Below are positions 52,808 to 61,873 of a DNA stretch of 64,000 bases, piece after piece. The DNA comes from Pseudotabrizicola algicola. GTDB taxonomy: Bacteria > Pseudomonadota > Alphaproteobacteria > Rhodobacterales > Rhodobacteraceae. A model generated the notes under the pieces. The model did not search any database, was not told the DNA's origin, and saw nothing but the letters and a program-made list of their open reading frames with translations. Made by a program: the position numbers and the translations under genes. The DNA lies in assembly GCF_010915705.1 (NCBI RefSeq), contig NZ_JAAIKE010000004.1, forward strand, positions 186,001 to 250,000. Direction: 5' to 3'. Position 1 is the first letter of the stretch; each line of letters starts with the position of its first letter.

Positions 52808-54100
52808 ATGAGCGACACACCCGGCTACGGATTTGACACCTTGGCCATTCACGCGGGGGCCGAGCCTGACCCCGCGACAGGCGCGCGGCAGGTGCCGATC
52901 TACCAGACCACCGCCTATGTATTCCGCGATGCGGATCACGCGGCGAAATTGTTCAACCTGCAGGAAGTGGGCTACATCTATTCGCGCCTGACCAACCCGA
53001 CCGTGTCGGCGCTGGCGAACCGTGTTTGCGCGCTGGAAGGCGGCGCGGGGGCGATCTGCTGCTCTTCGGGGCATGCGGCGCAGATCATGGCGCTGTTTCC
53101 GCTGATGGGACCGGGGCTGAACATCATCGCCTCGACCCGGCTCTATGGCGGGACGATGACGCAGTTCAGCCAGACCATCAAACGCTTTGGCTGGTCGGCG
53201 AAATTTGTCGATTTCGACGATCTGGCGGCGGTGGAGGCGGCGGTGGATGACAACACCCGCGCGATCTTCTGCGAGACCATCGCCAACCCCGGCGGCTATA
53301 TCACCGATCTGGATGCCATCGCCGCGATTGCGGACAAGGTGGGATTGCCGCTGATCGTGGATAACACCACCGCCACGCCCTATCTGTGCAAGCCGATCGA
53401 GCACGGGGCGACGCTGGTCGTGCATTCGGCCACCAAGTACCTGACCGGCAACGGCACCGTCACCGGCGGTATCGTGGTTGATTCGGGCAAGTTCGACTGG
53501 TCGGCCAGCGGCAAGTTCCCGTCCCTGTCGGAGCCGGAGCCTGCCTATCACGGGCTCGCCTTCCATCCGGCGCTGGGGTCGATGGCCTTTACCTTCCATT
53601 CCATCGCGGTGGGCCTGCGCGATCTGGGCATGACGATGAACCCGCAGGGCGCGCATTACACGCTGATGGGAATCGAGACCCTGTCCTTGCGGATGCAGCG
53701 CCATGTGGAAAACGCGCTGGCGGTGGCCAAGTGGCTGGAGGCGGACCCGCGGGTCGAGATGGTGACTTATGCCGGGCTGGAGAGCAGCCCCTATGCGGAC
53801 CGCATCGGGCGCATATGCCCCAAGGGCGCGGGCGCGCTGTTCACCTTTGCGCTCAAGGGTGGCTATGACGCCTGCGTCAAGCTGATCGACAATCTGAAGC
53901 TGTTCAGCCATGTCGCCAACCTTGGCGACACGCGCAGCCTGATCATCCACCCTGCCTCGACCACGCACCGGCAATTGCCCGAGGCGCAGCAGATCAAGGC
54001 CGGAGCCGCGCCGAATGTGGTGCGTGTCTCGATCGGGATCGAGGATCTGGCCGATATCATCGCCGACCTCGATCAGGCGATGGACAAGGCGACTGCCTGA
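52808..54100 (+). CDS. metY: O-acetylhomoserine sulfhydrylase
   Basis: 430 residues, a Cys/Met-metabolism PLP enzyme. The PLP lysine is Lys210 in HSATKYLTGNGT. The N-terminal GFDTLAIHAGAEPDPATGARQVPIYQT, the YSRLTNPTVSALANRVCALEGG block and the C-terminal HPASTTHRQL are typical. The length and the extra segment after the lysine match MetY rather than MetB. It makes homocysteine directly from O-acetylhomoserine and sulfide. It has a strong ribosome site (GGGGGG) and a possible leader structure. Confidence 0.94.
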   Translation: MSDTPGYGFDTLAIHAGAEPDPATGARQVPIYQTTAYVFRDADHAAKLFNLQEVGYIYSRLTNPTVSALANRVCALEGGAGAICCSSGHAAQIMALFPLMGPGLNIIASTRLYGGTMTQFSQTIKRFGWSAKFVDFDDLAAVEAAVDDNTRAIFCETIANPGGYITDLDAIAAIADKVGLPLIVDNTTATPYLCKPIEHGATLVVHSATKYLTGNGTVTGGIVVDSGKFDWSASGKFPSLSEPEPAYHGLAFHPALGSMAFTFHSIAVGLRDLGMTMNPQGAHYTLMGIETLSLRMQRHVENALAVAKWLEADPRVEMVTYAGLESSPYADRIGRICPKGAGALFTFALKGGYDACVKLIDNLKLFSHVANLGDTRSLIIHPASTTHRQLPEAQQIKAGAAPNVVRVSIGIEDLADIIADLDQAMDKATA

Positions 54101-54159
54101 GTGTCACAGCCGATCTGCCGGGCGCACCGCGCGGCGCGCCCGGCAGAAGGGAGCCGACC

Positions 54160-54864
54160 TTACTGGTTGATTTCAAACACGATCGTCACGCTGGCACTGG
54201 TGGCCACCTCTCCCGCGGCCACCGGCACCGCGCCGACCGCTTCGGCGGATTGGCGGAACATAGGCTGCGGCACCGAATAGCCGCCGCCCTCGCTGATCGA
54301 CACGATCCGGCCCAGTTTGGCGCCTGCCGCCTCGACCAGCAGGGTGGCACGGGCGCGGGCATCTTCCACGGCGGCCTTGCGGGCGGCATCCATCGCGGGG
54401 CGCGGCTCGGACAGGCCGAAGCTGAGCCCGTTGAGCGTATTGGCCCCGTCCTGGATCGCGGCATCGAGGACAGCGCCGAGGCCGTCCAGATCGCGGATGC
54501 GCACGGTCAACTGGTTCGAGGCGGTGTAACCGTCGATCCGCTGGCGGGTGCCGTTGTCATAGCCCGTCCAGTTCGGATTGATCGACAGATTGGTTGTCTG
54601 CATGTCGCGGTCGGCGATTCCCGCCGCCTTGAGCCGGGCCATGACCGCGTCGAGCGACGCGGTATTGGCTGCCATCGCGGCGGCGGCGGTGTCGCCCATC
54701 GTGGTCACGCCGAGCGAGAGGGTTGCGATGTCGGGGACGCCGTCCACCACGCCTTCGCCGGTGACGGTGATCTGCGGCAGGCTGGGGCCGGACTGGGCAA
54801 GGGCCGGGGTGAGGACGGTGGCCGACAAGAGCGAGGCGATCAGGGCAGCGTGCAGGATGCGCAT
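54160..54864 (-). CDS. SIMPL domain periplasmic protein
   Basis: 234 residues. A signal peptide of about 23 residues ends TPALAQ. The mature protein begins LPQITVTGEGVVDGVPDIATLSLGV, the opening of SIMPL (DUF541) domains, and ends with the beta strands TSASVTIVFEI. The family includes the Brucella periplasmic BP26 antigen and YggE, linked to oxidative-stress tolerance. The start at MRILHAAL is set by the signal peptide. It converges on metY and is divergent from the large pilus-like gene. Confidence 0.9.
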   Translation of the reverse strand: MRILHAALIASLLSATVLTPALAQSGPSLPQITVTGEGVVDGVPDIATLSLGVTTMGDTAAAAMAANTASLDAVMARLKAAGIADRDMQTTNLSINPNWTGYDNGTRQRIDGYTASNQLTVRIRDLDGLGAVLDAAIQDGANTLNGLSFGLSEPRPAMDAARKAAVEDARARATLLVEAAGAKLGRIVSISEGGGYSVPQPMFRQSAEAVGAVPVAAGEVATSASVTIVFEINQ

Positions 54865-55027
54865 GGAGGTTCTCCGTTTGGTGCGATCAGGTTTCCGAAG
54901 TTGAAACGCAGCCCGCAAGCCGATCCTTGGTGCATCACGGGGCTTTTTCTTTTCTTCGGCGGAAAGCTGCTGTAGGAAAGATTTAGCCCGCAAGGAACGG
55001 TTCCCGCACCTTGTTTTCTCATGCTAG

Positions 55028-58000
55028 ATGCCGGACATGAAACCGAGTTTTGCCCTTAACCTGACCGAAGACGGCGTCACGCTCCTGCACCGGACGTCAC
55101 GGGGTTGGATGGATGTCGGAAGCGTCGCCTTTGCCGATCCGGACTTGGCGGCGGGCCTCGAATATCTGCGGTCGACCGCGCTTGGCCTCTCGCCCACCGG
55201 GGTGACGACCAAGCTGATCATTCCCGAGTCGCAGATCCTGTATTTGCAGATCGACGCCGTGGGGCCGGATGATGACAGCCGCCGCGCCCAGATCGAGGCG
55301 GCGCTGGACGGGCGCACACCCTATGCGCTGGACGAATTGGTGTATGACTGGTCGGGCAGCGGGGCGACGGTGACGGTGGCCGTTGTCGCGCGCGAGACTT
55401 TGGCCGAGGCCGAGGCCTTTGCGACCGAGCACCGGTTCAACCCGGTGTCCTTCGTGGCAGCGCCCGAGCGGGGATTTGACAAGGAACCGTTCTTCGGCAC
55501 CGCATCGCGGGCGGCAGAAAGCCTTGAGCCGGGCGAGACGGTGGAAGCCGACCCGCAGCCGGTGACCATCCTCGCCCGCGAGGTGCCGCGCGTGGCAGAG
55601 CCCGCGCCCGCCGAGGTCGGAGAAGTCGAGGGCGCGGCGGCCGAGCCGGAGGCCGTTGTCGAGGACGGGCCGGAGGCCGTGACTGCAGCGGCGGACGTGG
55701 ACGTGCCTGTTGCGGAGCCGCAAGCAGAGGCAGAGCCGGTTGTGGCGGAGCAGGATGCGCCCGCGCCGGAGCGTCCGGTGCCTGCGGCCTTCCGTCCGGG
55801 GGCCGCCGCATCGCCCGAAGTGCCCAAAGCGCCGGTTCCCGCGCCGCCCGAGGCCGTCGAGCCGGAGCCTGTGGTGCCAGAGCCTGTGCTGCCCGAGCCT
55901 GTCGTTGCGGTCCCGGTCATTGCCCCGCCCGTGGTTGCTTCTCCCCCGCGGCCCGAGCCGATTTTGCCGGAACCTGTGCCTCCTGAACCTGTGGCACCCG
56001 CCGAGCGTCCCGGTCTGGCAGAGCCGGAGCGGCCGGTTTGGTCGGCCGAAGCGGCCAAAGACCCTGCGGCCAGCGCCGCCGCGTCCGTCGATGCGCCCCG
56101 CGCACCCGCAGCCGCGGCTGACTCGGCAAGCCCTGTGATTGCCGCCGCCAAGTCCCGCGCCAAACCGTCCTTCGTCGACGAGAGCGAAGCCCCGATGGCG
56201 GTGGATGTCTCGCCCGAAGACGGGGACGCGCCACGGTCTGGCCCGCGCGTTGGCGCTGCGGCGGCGGCGGTGACCGATGAGGATGACGACCTGCCCCCAC
56301 CGATATCCTCGGCGGCGCTGCGCGCGTTTTCCACGCGGCGGGCTGCCGAAGGAGCACCGCGCCCGCTGGGCGGAGCCGAGCCGCGCGCCGGACGCCCCGA
56401 CCCTGCGGCTGCGCCGCGCCCTGCCCCGCCGGTTGCCGCGCGTCCCGCAGGCGCAAAGCCGGTGGTGGAGCGGCCAGCGGGGGCCAAGCCTGCCCCCAAG
56501 TTCAGCTATGATGATCCGCTGCCGACACCGCCACCGCGCCTGCCCGGCGATCCGCCGACGCCGCCCGCGAGTGTGATGGGCAAGGCGGGCAAGAGCCTGC
56601 GCAGCCTTGGCACCCTGGTGACGGCCCAGAGCATTCCCGGCACCCGCAAGAAAAAGCCCGGCCCAGCCGCAAGCCCTGCAGCGCCTGTCGGTGTGAAACC
56701 GGGGGTCGCCGCCTCGACCCTGGCTCCGATCACCACGCTGGCCGCGCCGCTGGACAGCGCAAGCGCCAAGGCGAGCGTTGCCGCTGCGGCGCAATCGCTG
56801 ACGCGGCAGAAGACGCCTGCCCCCGATGCAATTGGGCGCGGCCTGAGTGCGCGCACCATGCCGCGGCGGGGCAAGCCGAGGTATCTGGGGCTGATCCTGA
56901 CGGGCGTGCTGCTGTTGCTGCTGGCTCTGGTTGCGGCCTGGTCATCCTTCTATCTGACGCGCGCCGACGATCCGGCCCCCGAGGTCGAAATTGCCGGATT
57001 TGATCCGACCGGCGCGGCGGAGGCGCTGGCCGACGGGCAGTTGCTGGAGGGCGAGGAGGATGGCTATTCGCTGCTGGCCGAGCCGGATGATCTGCCGGTA
57101 AATGTCGATCTGGCCGATCTGGCCCCCGCGCCTGCCGCCCCTCTGGCAGAGCCGGAGCCGGAGGTTGCCGCGCTGCCCGAAGCGGCCGCGCCCGCCGTTG
57201 CCGAACCGGCGCCGCAAACCGGCGTGCAGGATGTCGCCGCCGCCGAGATACGGCCGGAAGCCGCCGAGCAGGACGAGATTTTTCTGGCCGGCATGGATGT
57301 TCCGCCCTCTCTGAGCGATCCGCTGGCGCTTCCCGCCCCTGCCGCGCGGGGCGATCTGCCGCCCGCCGCGCAGATGCCGCCGCCCCCTTTCGGCACCGTC
57401 TACCAATTTGATGCCGAAGGCCGCATTGTGCCGACGCCACAAGGTATCATGACGCCGGAAGGCGTGATGCTGATCGCAGGCAAGCCGGCACGGCTGCCGC
57501 CGGTGCGCCCTGCCGCGATCGAGGCGGCGGCGGCGGCGCTTGCCGCGCCGGTGGCCGCTGCGGCAGAGCCGGCCCCTGCCGCAGCGCCGGAGCTTGCCGC
57601 CAGCGCGGGGACAGACCCGCTGCCCGCCGAGACCTATGCCGCCGATCCGGCGCTGTCCGATGCGCGTCCGCGTGTGCGTCCTGCGGGTCTCGCCCCCGCC
57701 GCGCCGGCGACAGATGCAGCGACCGCCGGAACCGATGACGATGCCTCGCTCGCCCCCGCAGAGGACAGCCGTTTTGCCAGCCTGCGCCCGCGTTTGCGTC
57801 CGCAGGCGATTCTGGCCGCCGGAGAGGCCGCGCGCAAAGCCTCGGAAGCGGCATCGCTGGCAGTGCAGGCGGCGGTGGCCGAAGCAGTGGTGGCCGAGGA
57901 TGCGAGCCTGAGCCCGATGGCGGTTTCGGTGTCGCGCGTCCCCGCCCCGCGCCCCCGCGATCTGAGCCGCGCGGTAGAGGCTGCGGTGGCCGCCGCCACC

Positions 58001-58378
58001 CGCCGCGCCGAGCCGGAGGTGGTCGCGGCCGCCCCTGCCGCACGCGCCCCCGCCCCACCTGCCCAGATCGAGGCGGATGAGGCCGAGGACGAGCCGGAAG
58101 TGGTGGCCCGTTCCAACGCGCCGCGCATTCCGACCACCGCCAATGTGGCCAAGCAAGCGACCTTTGTGAATGCGATCAATCTGGGCCGGCTGAACCTGAT
58201 CGGCGTCTATGGCACGCAGTCCAAGCGCTATGCGTTGGTGCGCCAGCCGAATGGCCGTTACCGCAAGGTGCAGGTCGGAGACAATATCGACGGAGGCCGC
58301 GTGCAGGCGATCACCGCATCGGAAGTGCGCTATCAGAAGGGCGGGCGGATGCTTGCCCTGACCATGCCTGCGGGCTGA
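55028..58378 (+). CDS. Large membrane protein with PilM/GspL-like N-terminus and PilP-like C-terminus
   Basis: 1116 residues. The first 140 or so (ALNLTEDGVTLLHR, then TTKLIIPESQILYLQI and RRAQIEAALDGRTPYALDELVYDW) resemble the actin-like start of PilM or GspL. A Pro/Ala/Glu/Val-rich disordered stretch follows (about 170-600), with repeated EPV units. One membrane helix (LGLILTGVLLLLLALVAAW, about 618-640) comes next. A second disordered, presumably periplasmic part leads to a C-terminal domain (about 1043-1116: NLIGVYGTQSKRYALVRQP, then KVQVGDNIDGGRV) like PilP. It probably anchors an envelope machine. No other pilus genes are nearby. ATG 55037 is an alternative start. Confidence 0.65.
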   Translation: MPDMKPSFALNLTEDGVTLLHRTSRGWMDVGSVAFADPDLAAGLEYLRSTALGLSPTGVTTKLIIPESQILYLQIDAVGPDDDSRRAQIEAALDGRTPYALDELVYDWSGSGATVTVAVVARETLAEAEAFATEHRFNPVSFVAAPERGFDKEPFFGTASRAAESLEPGETVEADPQPVTILAREVPRVAEPAPAEVGEVEGAAAEPEAVVEDGPEAVTAAADVDVPVAEPQAEAEPVVAEQDAPAPERPVPAAFRPGAAASPEVPKAPVPAPPEAVEPEPVVPEPVLPEPVVAVPVIAPPVVASPPRPEPILPEPVPPEPVAPAERPGLAEPERPVWSAEAAKDPAASAAASVDAPRAPAAAADSASPVIAAAKSRAKPSFVDESEAPMAVDVSPEDGDAPRSGPRVGAAAAAVTDEDDDLPPPISSAALRAFSTRRAAEGAPRPLGGAEPRAGRPDPAAAPRPAPPVAARPAGAKPVVERPAGAKPAPKFSYDDPLPTPPPRLPGDPPTPPASVMGKAGKSLRSLGTLVTAQSIPGTRKKKPGPAASPAAPVGVKPGVAASTLAPITTLAAPLDSASAKASVAAAAQSLTRQKTPAPDAIGRGLSARTMPRRGKPRYLGLILTGVLLLLLALVAAWSSFYLTRADDPAPEVEIAGFDPTGAAEALADGQLLEGEEDGYSLLAEPDDLPVNVDLADLAPAPAAPLAEPEPEVAALPEAAAPAVAEPAPQTGVQDVAAAEIRPEAAEQDEIFLAGMDVPPSLSDPLALPAPAARGDLPPAAQMPPPPFGTVYQFDAEGRIVPTPQGIMTPEGVMLIAGKPARLPPVRPAAIEAAAAALAAPVAAAAEPAPAAAPELAASAGTDPLPAETYAADPALSDARPRVRPAGLAPAAPATDAATAGTDDDASLAPAEDSRFASLRPRLRPQAILAAGEAARKASEAASLAVQAAVAEAVVAEDASLSPMAVSVSRVPAPRPRDLSRAVEAAVAAATRRAEPEVVAAAPAARAPAPPAQIEADEAEDEPEVVARSNAPRIPTTANVAKQATFVNAINLGRLNLIGVYGTQSKRYALVRQPNGRYRKVQVGDNIDGGRVQAITASEVRYQKGGRMLALTMPAG

Positions 58379-58451
58379 CGGGGGTCTGGTGGCAACGGGC
58401 CGCCGCGGGGCGGCCCTTTTTCATGGCAGGGCAAGGTGGTGAAGGGGCCTG

Positions 58452-59468
58452 TCAGGCCCCGCTGACCCCGGCTTCGGCAAAGGTGGCCATGCCGGAATGG
58501 CAGGCGATGGCCCCCTGCACCACCCCCAGCGCCAGCGCCGCGCCCGAGCCTTCGCCAAGGCGCAGGCCCAAGGCCAGCAACGGGTCTTTGCCCAAGGCGG
58601 CCAGTAGGCGACCATGGCCCGCCTCGGCGCTGACATGGCCTGCTATGCAATGGTCGAGCGCGCCTTCATGCAGCCGTTGCAGCACAAGCGCCGCCGCGCA
58701 GCAGATAAACCCGTCGAGCACCACGGCGACCCGTTCCATCCGCGCGCGGGCGATGGCCCCTGTCATGGCCGCGATCTCGCGCCCGCCAAGGCGGCGCAGC
58801 ACCTCCAGCGGATCGTGGAGCGCATCGGCATGGGCGACAAGACCCGCGCGCACCGTTTCGGCCTTGCGGGCGAGCCCGTGATCATCCACGCCCGTGCCGC
58901 GCCCGACCCAATCCTGCGCGTTGCCGCCAAGAAGCGCGGCGGCGATGGCGGCGGCAGAGGTGGTGTTGCCGATGCCCATTTCCCCTGTGACCAGCAGATC
59001 GGCCTCGGGGTCGACCGCGTTCCAGCCCGTGGCAAGGGCGGAAACCACCTCGGCCTCGGTCATTGCGGGGCCTTGGGTGAAGTCTGCCGTGGGTTGGTCA
59101 AGGTCGAGCGCATGAACGCCGAGCGATGCGCCGAACGTGCGGGACAGCTGGTTGATCGCCGCGCCGCCGTGGCGGAAATTGGCGACCATCTGGGCGGTGA
59201 CCTGCGGCGGAAAGGCCGAGACCCCGCGGGCGGCGATGCCATGATTTGCGGCAAAAATCACCACTTGCGGCGCGCTGGCCTGCGGCTTTTCCCGCCCCTG
59301 CCAACCGGCAAGCCAGATCGCCAGATCCTCCAGTCGCCCCAAGGCCCCCGGCGGTTTGGTCAACTGCCCGTTGCGGGCCAGCGCCAGCCCTTGCGCGGCG
59401 CTGTCAGGCGCGGGGCACGTGGCCAGAAGGTGGCGAAAACTGTCGAGCGAGGTGAAAGGCACGGTCAT
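58452..59468 (-). CDS. cobT: Nicotinate-nucleotide--dimethylbenzimidazole phosphoribosyltransferase
   Basis: 338 residues. It activates dimethylbenzimidazole to alpha-ribazole phosphate for the lower ligand of B12. [20 protein letters not shown] at the N-terminus, [36 protein letters not shown], and the catalytic Glu region [13 protein letters not shown] are intact. It is divergent from cobS with 77 bases between the starts. No cobalamin-riboswitch sequence fits in that gap. Confidence 0.96.
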   Translation of the reverse strand: MTVPFTSLDSFRHLLATCPAPDSAAQGLALARNGQLTKPPGALGRLEDLAIWLAGWQGREKPQASAPQVVIFAANHGIAARGVSAFPPQVTAQMVANFRHGGAAINQLSRTFGASLGVHALDLDQPTADFTQGPAMTEAEVVSALATGWNAVDPEADLLVTGEMGIGNTTSAAAIAAALLGGNAQDWVGRGTGVDDHGLARKAETVRAGLVAHADALHDPLEVLRRLGGREIAAMTGAIARARMERVAVVLDGFICCAAALVLQRLHEGALDHCIAGHVSAEAGHGRLLAALGKDPLLALGLRLGEGSGAALALGVVQGAIACHSGMATFAEAGVSGA

Positions 59469-59545
59469 TTCGGTTCCTGCGTTGCAAGCCATTCCCGGCT
59501 TGGCTACAGACCAAAGCAGGAAATGGCCAGCCGGGAACGAACGAG

Positions 59546-60301
59546 ATGAGCGGCCCAGAGCAAAAGCCGGTGTGGATTTTGGCGGATGTGGCCTCGGCCT
59601 TTGGCCTGCTGACCCGCCTGCCCTTTCCGCAGACGCAGCACCACCGCGCGCAATCCTGTTGGGCTTGGCCGCTGGTGGGGCTAGTTCTGGGCGCGCTGGC
59701 GGCGGCAGCGGGATGGGCCGCACTGGCGCTGGAGCTGCCTGTCGGGGTGGCAGCGGCGCTGGTGCTGGCGGCCTCGGCCCTGATGACGGGCGCGCTGCAC
59801 GAGGACGGGCTGGCCGACGCGGCGGACGGGCTGTTTGGTGGCTGGACCCGCGAGCGGCGGCTGGAGATCATGAAGGACAGCCACATCGGCAGCTATGGCA
59901 CCTTGGCGCTGCTGCTCACGACGCTGGCGGCGTGGTCGGCGCTGGTCGCGCTGCTGCAAGCGGGGGCCTTTGCGGCGGTGGCGGCGGCGGCGGTGCTGTC
60001 GCGGGTGCCGATGGCGCTGATCATGGCGCTGATGGGCCATGCGCGCGCGGGCGGGCTTTCGCGGTCGGTCGGGCGGCCACCGCTGGCGGTGGCGCTGCTG
60101 ACGGCGGGCCTTGCCCTGCTGATCGCCGCGCCGCTCGGCGCGCTGGCGGCAGCGATGGGCGCGGCGGTGGCGGTGGCGGGGCTGGCGGTTGCCTTGACGG
60201 CGCAGCGGCGGATCGGCGGACAGACGGGCGATATTCTGGGGGCAAGCCAGCAGATGGCGTGGCTGGCGGCGCTGACGGTCGCGGCGGGCTGGGTGACATG
60301 A
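59546..60301 (+). CDS. cobS: Adenosylcobinamide-GDP ribazoletransferase (cobalamin synthase)
   Basis: 251 residues with several membrane helices. It joins alpha-ribazole to adenosylcobinamide-GDP in the inner membrane. The acidic metal-site motif [15 protein letters not shown], the following [15 protein letters not shown] and the C-terminal [14 protein letters not shown] are complete. CobS acts on the CobT product, so the divergent pair finishes the lower-ligand branch. Its stop touches the CarD terminator. Confidence 0.96.
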   Translation: MSGPEQKPVWILADVASAFGLLTRLPFPQTQHHRAQSCWAWPLVGLVLGALAAAAGWAALALELPVGVAAALVLAASALMTGALHEDGLADAADGLFGGWTRERRLEIMKDSHIGSYGTLALLLTTLAAWSALVALLQAGAFAAVAAAAVLSRVPMALIMALMGHARAGGLSRSVGRPPLAVALLTAGLALLIAAPLGALAAAMGAAVAVAGLAVALTAQRRIGGQTGDILGASQQMAWLAALTVAAGWVT

Positions 60302-60330
60302 AAAAACGGCGGCCCTTGCAGGCCGCCGTT
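60301..60330 (-). terminator. Terminator of carD
   Basis: On the minus strand a perfect 10-bp stem AACGGCGGCC/GGCCGCCGTT (60321-60330 with 60305-60314) followed by a run of T (six A on the plus strand). It lies 28 bases past the carD stop and just after convergent cobS. Confidence 0.85.
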
Positions 60331-60358
60331 CGGAAATCGGTCGCGGTTCCGGCGCGGA

Positions 60359-60868
60359 TCAGGCCGCGCGGCTCACCAGCACATCATCCACGGTCTTTGC
60401 AGCCGATCCGGCGTCGATGCCGGAAACAGCCGCGACTTCCCGCGTCAGACGCTCCAGCGCGGCTTCGTAAAGCTGACGCTCGGAATAGGACTGTTCGCGC
60501 TGATCGTCGCTGCGGTGCAGGTCGCGCACCACTTCGGCAATCGCCATCAGGTCACCCGAATTGATCTTCTGTTCGTATTCCTGTGCGCGGCGCGACCACA
60601 TCGCCCGCTTGACCTTGGCCTTGCCCTTCAGCGTATCAAGCGCCTTGGATACCACATCGGGCGCCGAGAGAGCGCGCATCCCGATTTCGGTGGCCTTGTG
60701 GGTGGGCACCCGCAGCGTCATCTTGTCCTTTTCGAAGGTGATGACGAACAGCTCCAGCTTGAACCCGGCGATTTCCTGCTCTTCGATGGACATGATCTTG
60801 CCCACGCCATGAGCGGGATATACGACGAATTCATTCGGGCGGAACTCGGGTCTTTTGGACTTGGTCAT
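60359..60868 (-). CDS. carD: CarD family transcriptional regulator
   Basis: 169 residues. The N-terminal RNA-polymerase-interacting domain (FVVYPAHGVGKIMSIEEQEIAG, then LELFVITFEKDKMTLRVP) is followed by a helical DNA-contacting domain with KRAMWSRRAQEYEQKINSGD and LMAIAEVVRDLHR. CarD stabilises promoter open complexes, notably at rRNA and housekeeping promoters, and is standard in alphaproteobacteria. It has its own near-consensus promoter and terminator. Confidence 0.95.
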   Translation of the reverse strand: MTKSKRPEFRPNEFVVYPAHGVGKIMSIEEQEIAGFKLELFVITFEKDKMTLRVPTHKATEIGMRALSAPDVVSKALDTLKGKAKVKRAMWSRRAQEYEQKINSGDLMAIAEVVRDLHRSDDQREQSYSERQLYEAALERLTREVAAVSGIDAGSAAKTVDDVLVSRAA

Positions 60869-61022
60869 TCAGTCGCTTCCTAACAGCGGAGGCCCTCTGG
60901 CGACAAAAGAACCGCCCCGGCCTTGGCAGGCCCGGCGATGCGGCGCGTCGTGTCACAAGAAATTCCACCTCAGGCGAGCAGCTCTGAGCGGAGGTCAGGC
61001 GTCCATGGTTGTTTGTAACAGG

Positions 61023-61051
61023 TGTATATCACAAAAATCGCATGATTCCAA
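61023..61051 (-). promoter_or_regulatory. Promoter of carD
   Basis: On the minus strand TTGGAA, 17 bases, TATACA; the TG two bases before the -10 fits an extended -10. It lies 155 bases before the carD start, leaving a leader of about 145 bases. The 291-base gap between carD and fdxA holds nothing else recognised. Confidence 0.7.
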
Positions 61052-61159
61052 CTGCCGCGACTCTGCCCTCGGGGGCAAAGTTACATTGATTTCATTGGAT
61101 TTTTGTCAGCCTTGCCGATTCGGCATGGCGGATCTGACGAATCGGGCAGGATAAAGGCG

Positions 61160-61498
61160 TCAGCTGCCTTCGCCGGGGGCTTCCGAAAAATACTTCTCGC
61201 GCTTGCCCTTTTCGCCATCGCGTGCCTCGGCCTCGGGCAGAGGGTCTTTGCGGACGGTGATCACGGGCCACATTTCCGAATACTTGCGGTTGAACGCCAC
61301 CCATTCGTCCATGTCGGGTTCGGTATCGGGGCGGATGGCATCGGCGGGGCATTCGGGTTCGCACACACCGCAGTCGATGCATTCATCGGGGTGAATGACC
61401 AGCATGTTCTCGCCTTCGTAGAAGCAGTCCACCGGACAGACTTCCACGCAATCGGTGTATTTGCAGGCGATGCAGTTATCAATCACCACATATGTCAT
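61160..61498 (-). CDS. fdxA: Seven-iron ferredoxin FdxA
   Basis: 112 residues. The 3Fe-4S/4Fe-4S cysteine pattern is visible as [21 protein letters not shown] and [15 protein letters not shown], followed by the [21 protein letters not shown] segment of the C-terminal helix. It is a cytoplasmic low-potential electron carrier. The order helicase, S4 protein, fdxA, carD is common in Rhodobacteraceae, and all are on the minus strand. Confidence 0.96.
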   Translation of the reverse strand: MTYVVIDNCIACKYTDCVEVCPVDCFYEGENMLVIHPDECIDCGVCEPECPADAIRPDTEPDMDEWVAFNRKYSEMWPVITVRKDPLPEAEARDGEKGKREKYFSEAPGEGS

Positions 61499-61549
61499 CG
61501 GATCAGGCCCTTGGATTTGTCGGGTCAGTAGCTAGAGCAAGCCGCCGGA

Positions 61550-61870
61550 TCATTCAAGCGCCTCCGGCGTCGCATTCGGGTCAAGGTCCAGATAAAGCTG
61601 CTGCGCCTCGGTCGCGGGGCCACGGCGCAGGCCAAGCGCTTGCACCTTGATGACCCTGATCTGTTTGCCTTGCGCGAAGGTGAGCACATCCCCCACCCCG
61701 ACGCTGTAGCCGGGCTTGAGCGTCCGCTGCCCGTTCACCCGGCAATGGCCCCCTTCGATCACCTCGGCGCAGAGGCTGCGCGATTTGAAGAACCGCGCCT
61801 GCCAAAGCCATTTGTCCAGCCGCAAACGCGGCTGGACTCCGGGCGCGGGTTTCGCCCCCGGCCCGGCCAA
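61550..61870 (-). CDS. S4 domain RNA-binding protein (HslR-like)
   Basis: 106 residues. The S4 domain opens with RLRLDKWLWQARFFKSRSLCAEVIEGGHCRVNG. The rest resembles heat-shock protein 15 (HslR), which binds free 50S subunits carrying nascent chains. There is no ATG; the frame begins three bases after the upstream helicase stop with TTG at 61870, so translation is probably coupled to that gene. TTG or CTG codons closer to the S4 core are also possible starts. Confidence 0.85.
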   Translation of the reverse strand: MAGPGAKPAPGVQPRLRLDKWLWQARFFKSRSLCAEVIEGGHCRVNGQRTLKPGYSVGVGDVLTFAQGKQIRVIKVQALGLRRGPATEAQQLYLDLDPNATPEALE

Positions 61871-61873
61871 GTG

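Noticed and set aside
55097-58156. Long Arg/Gly-rich frames antisense to the PilM/PilP-like gene
   Set aside because: Low-complexity shadows of the Ala/Pro/Glu-rich coding strand.
59469-59545. Cobalamin riboswitch between cobT and cobS
   Set aside because: The gap is 77 bases and has no B12-box-like sequence.
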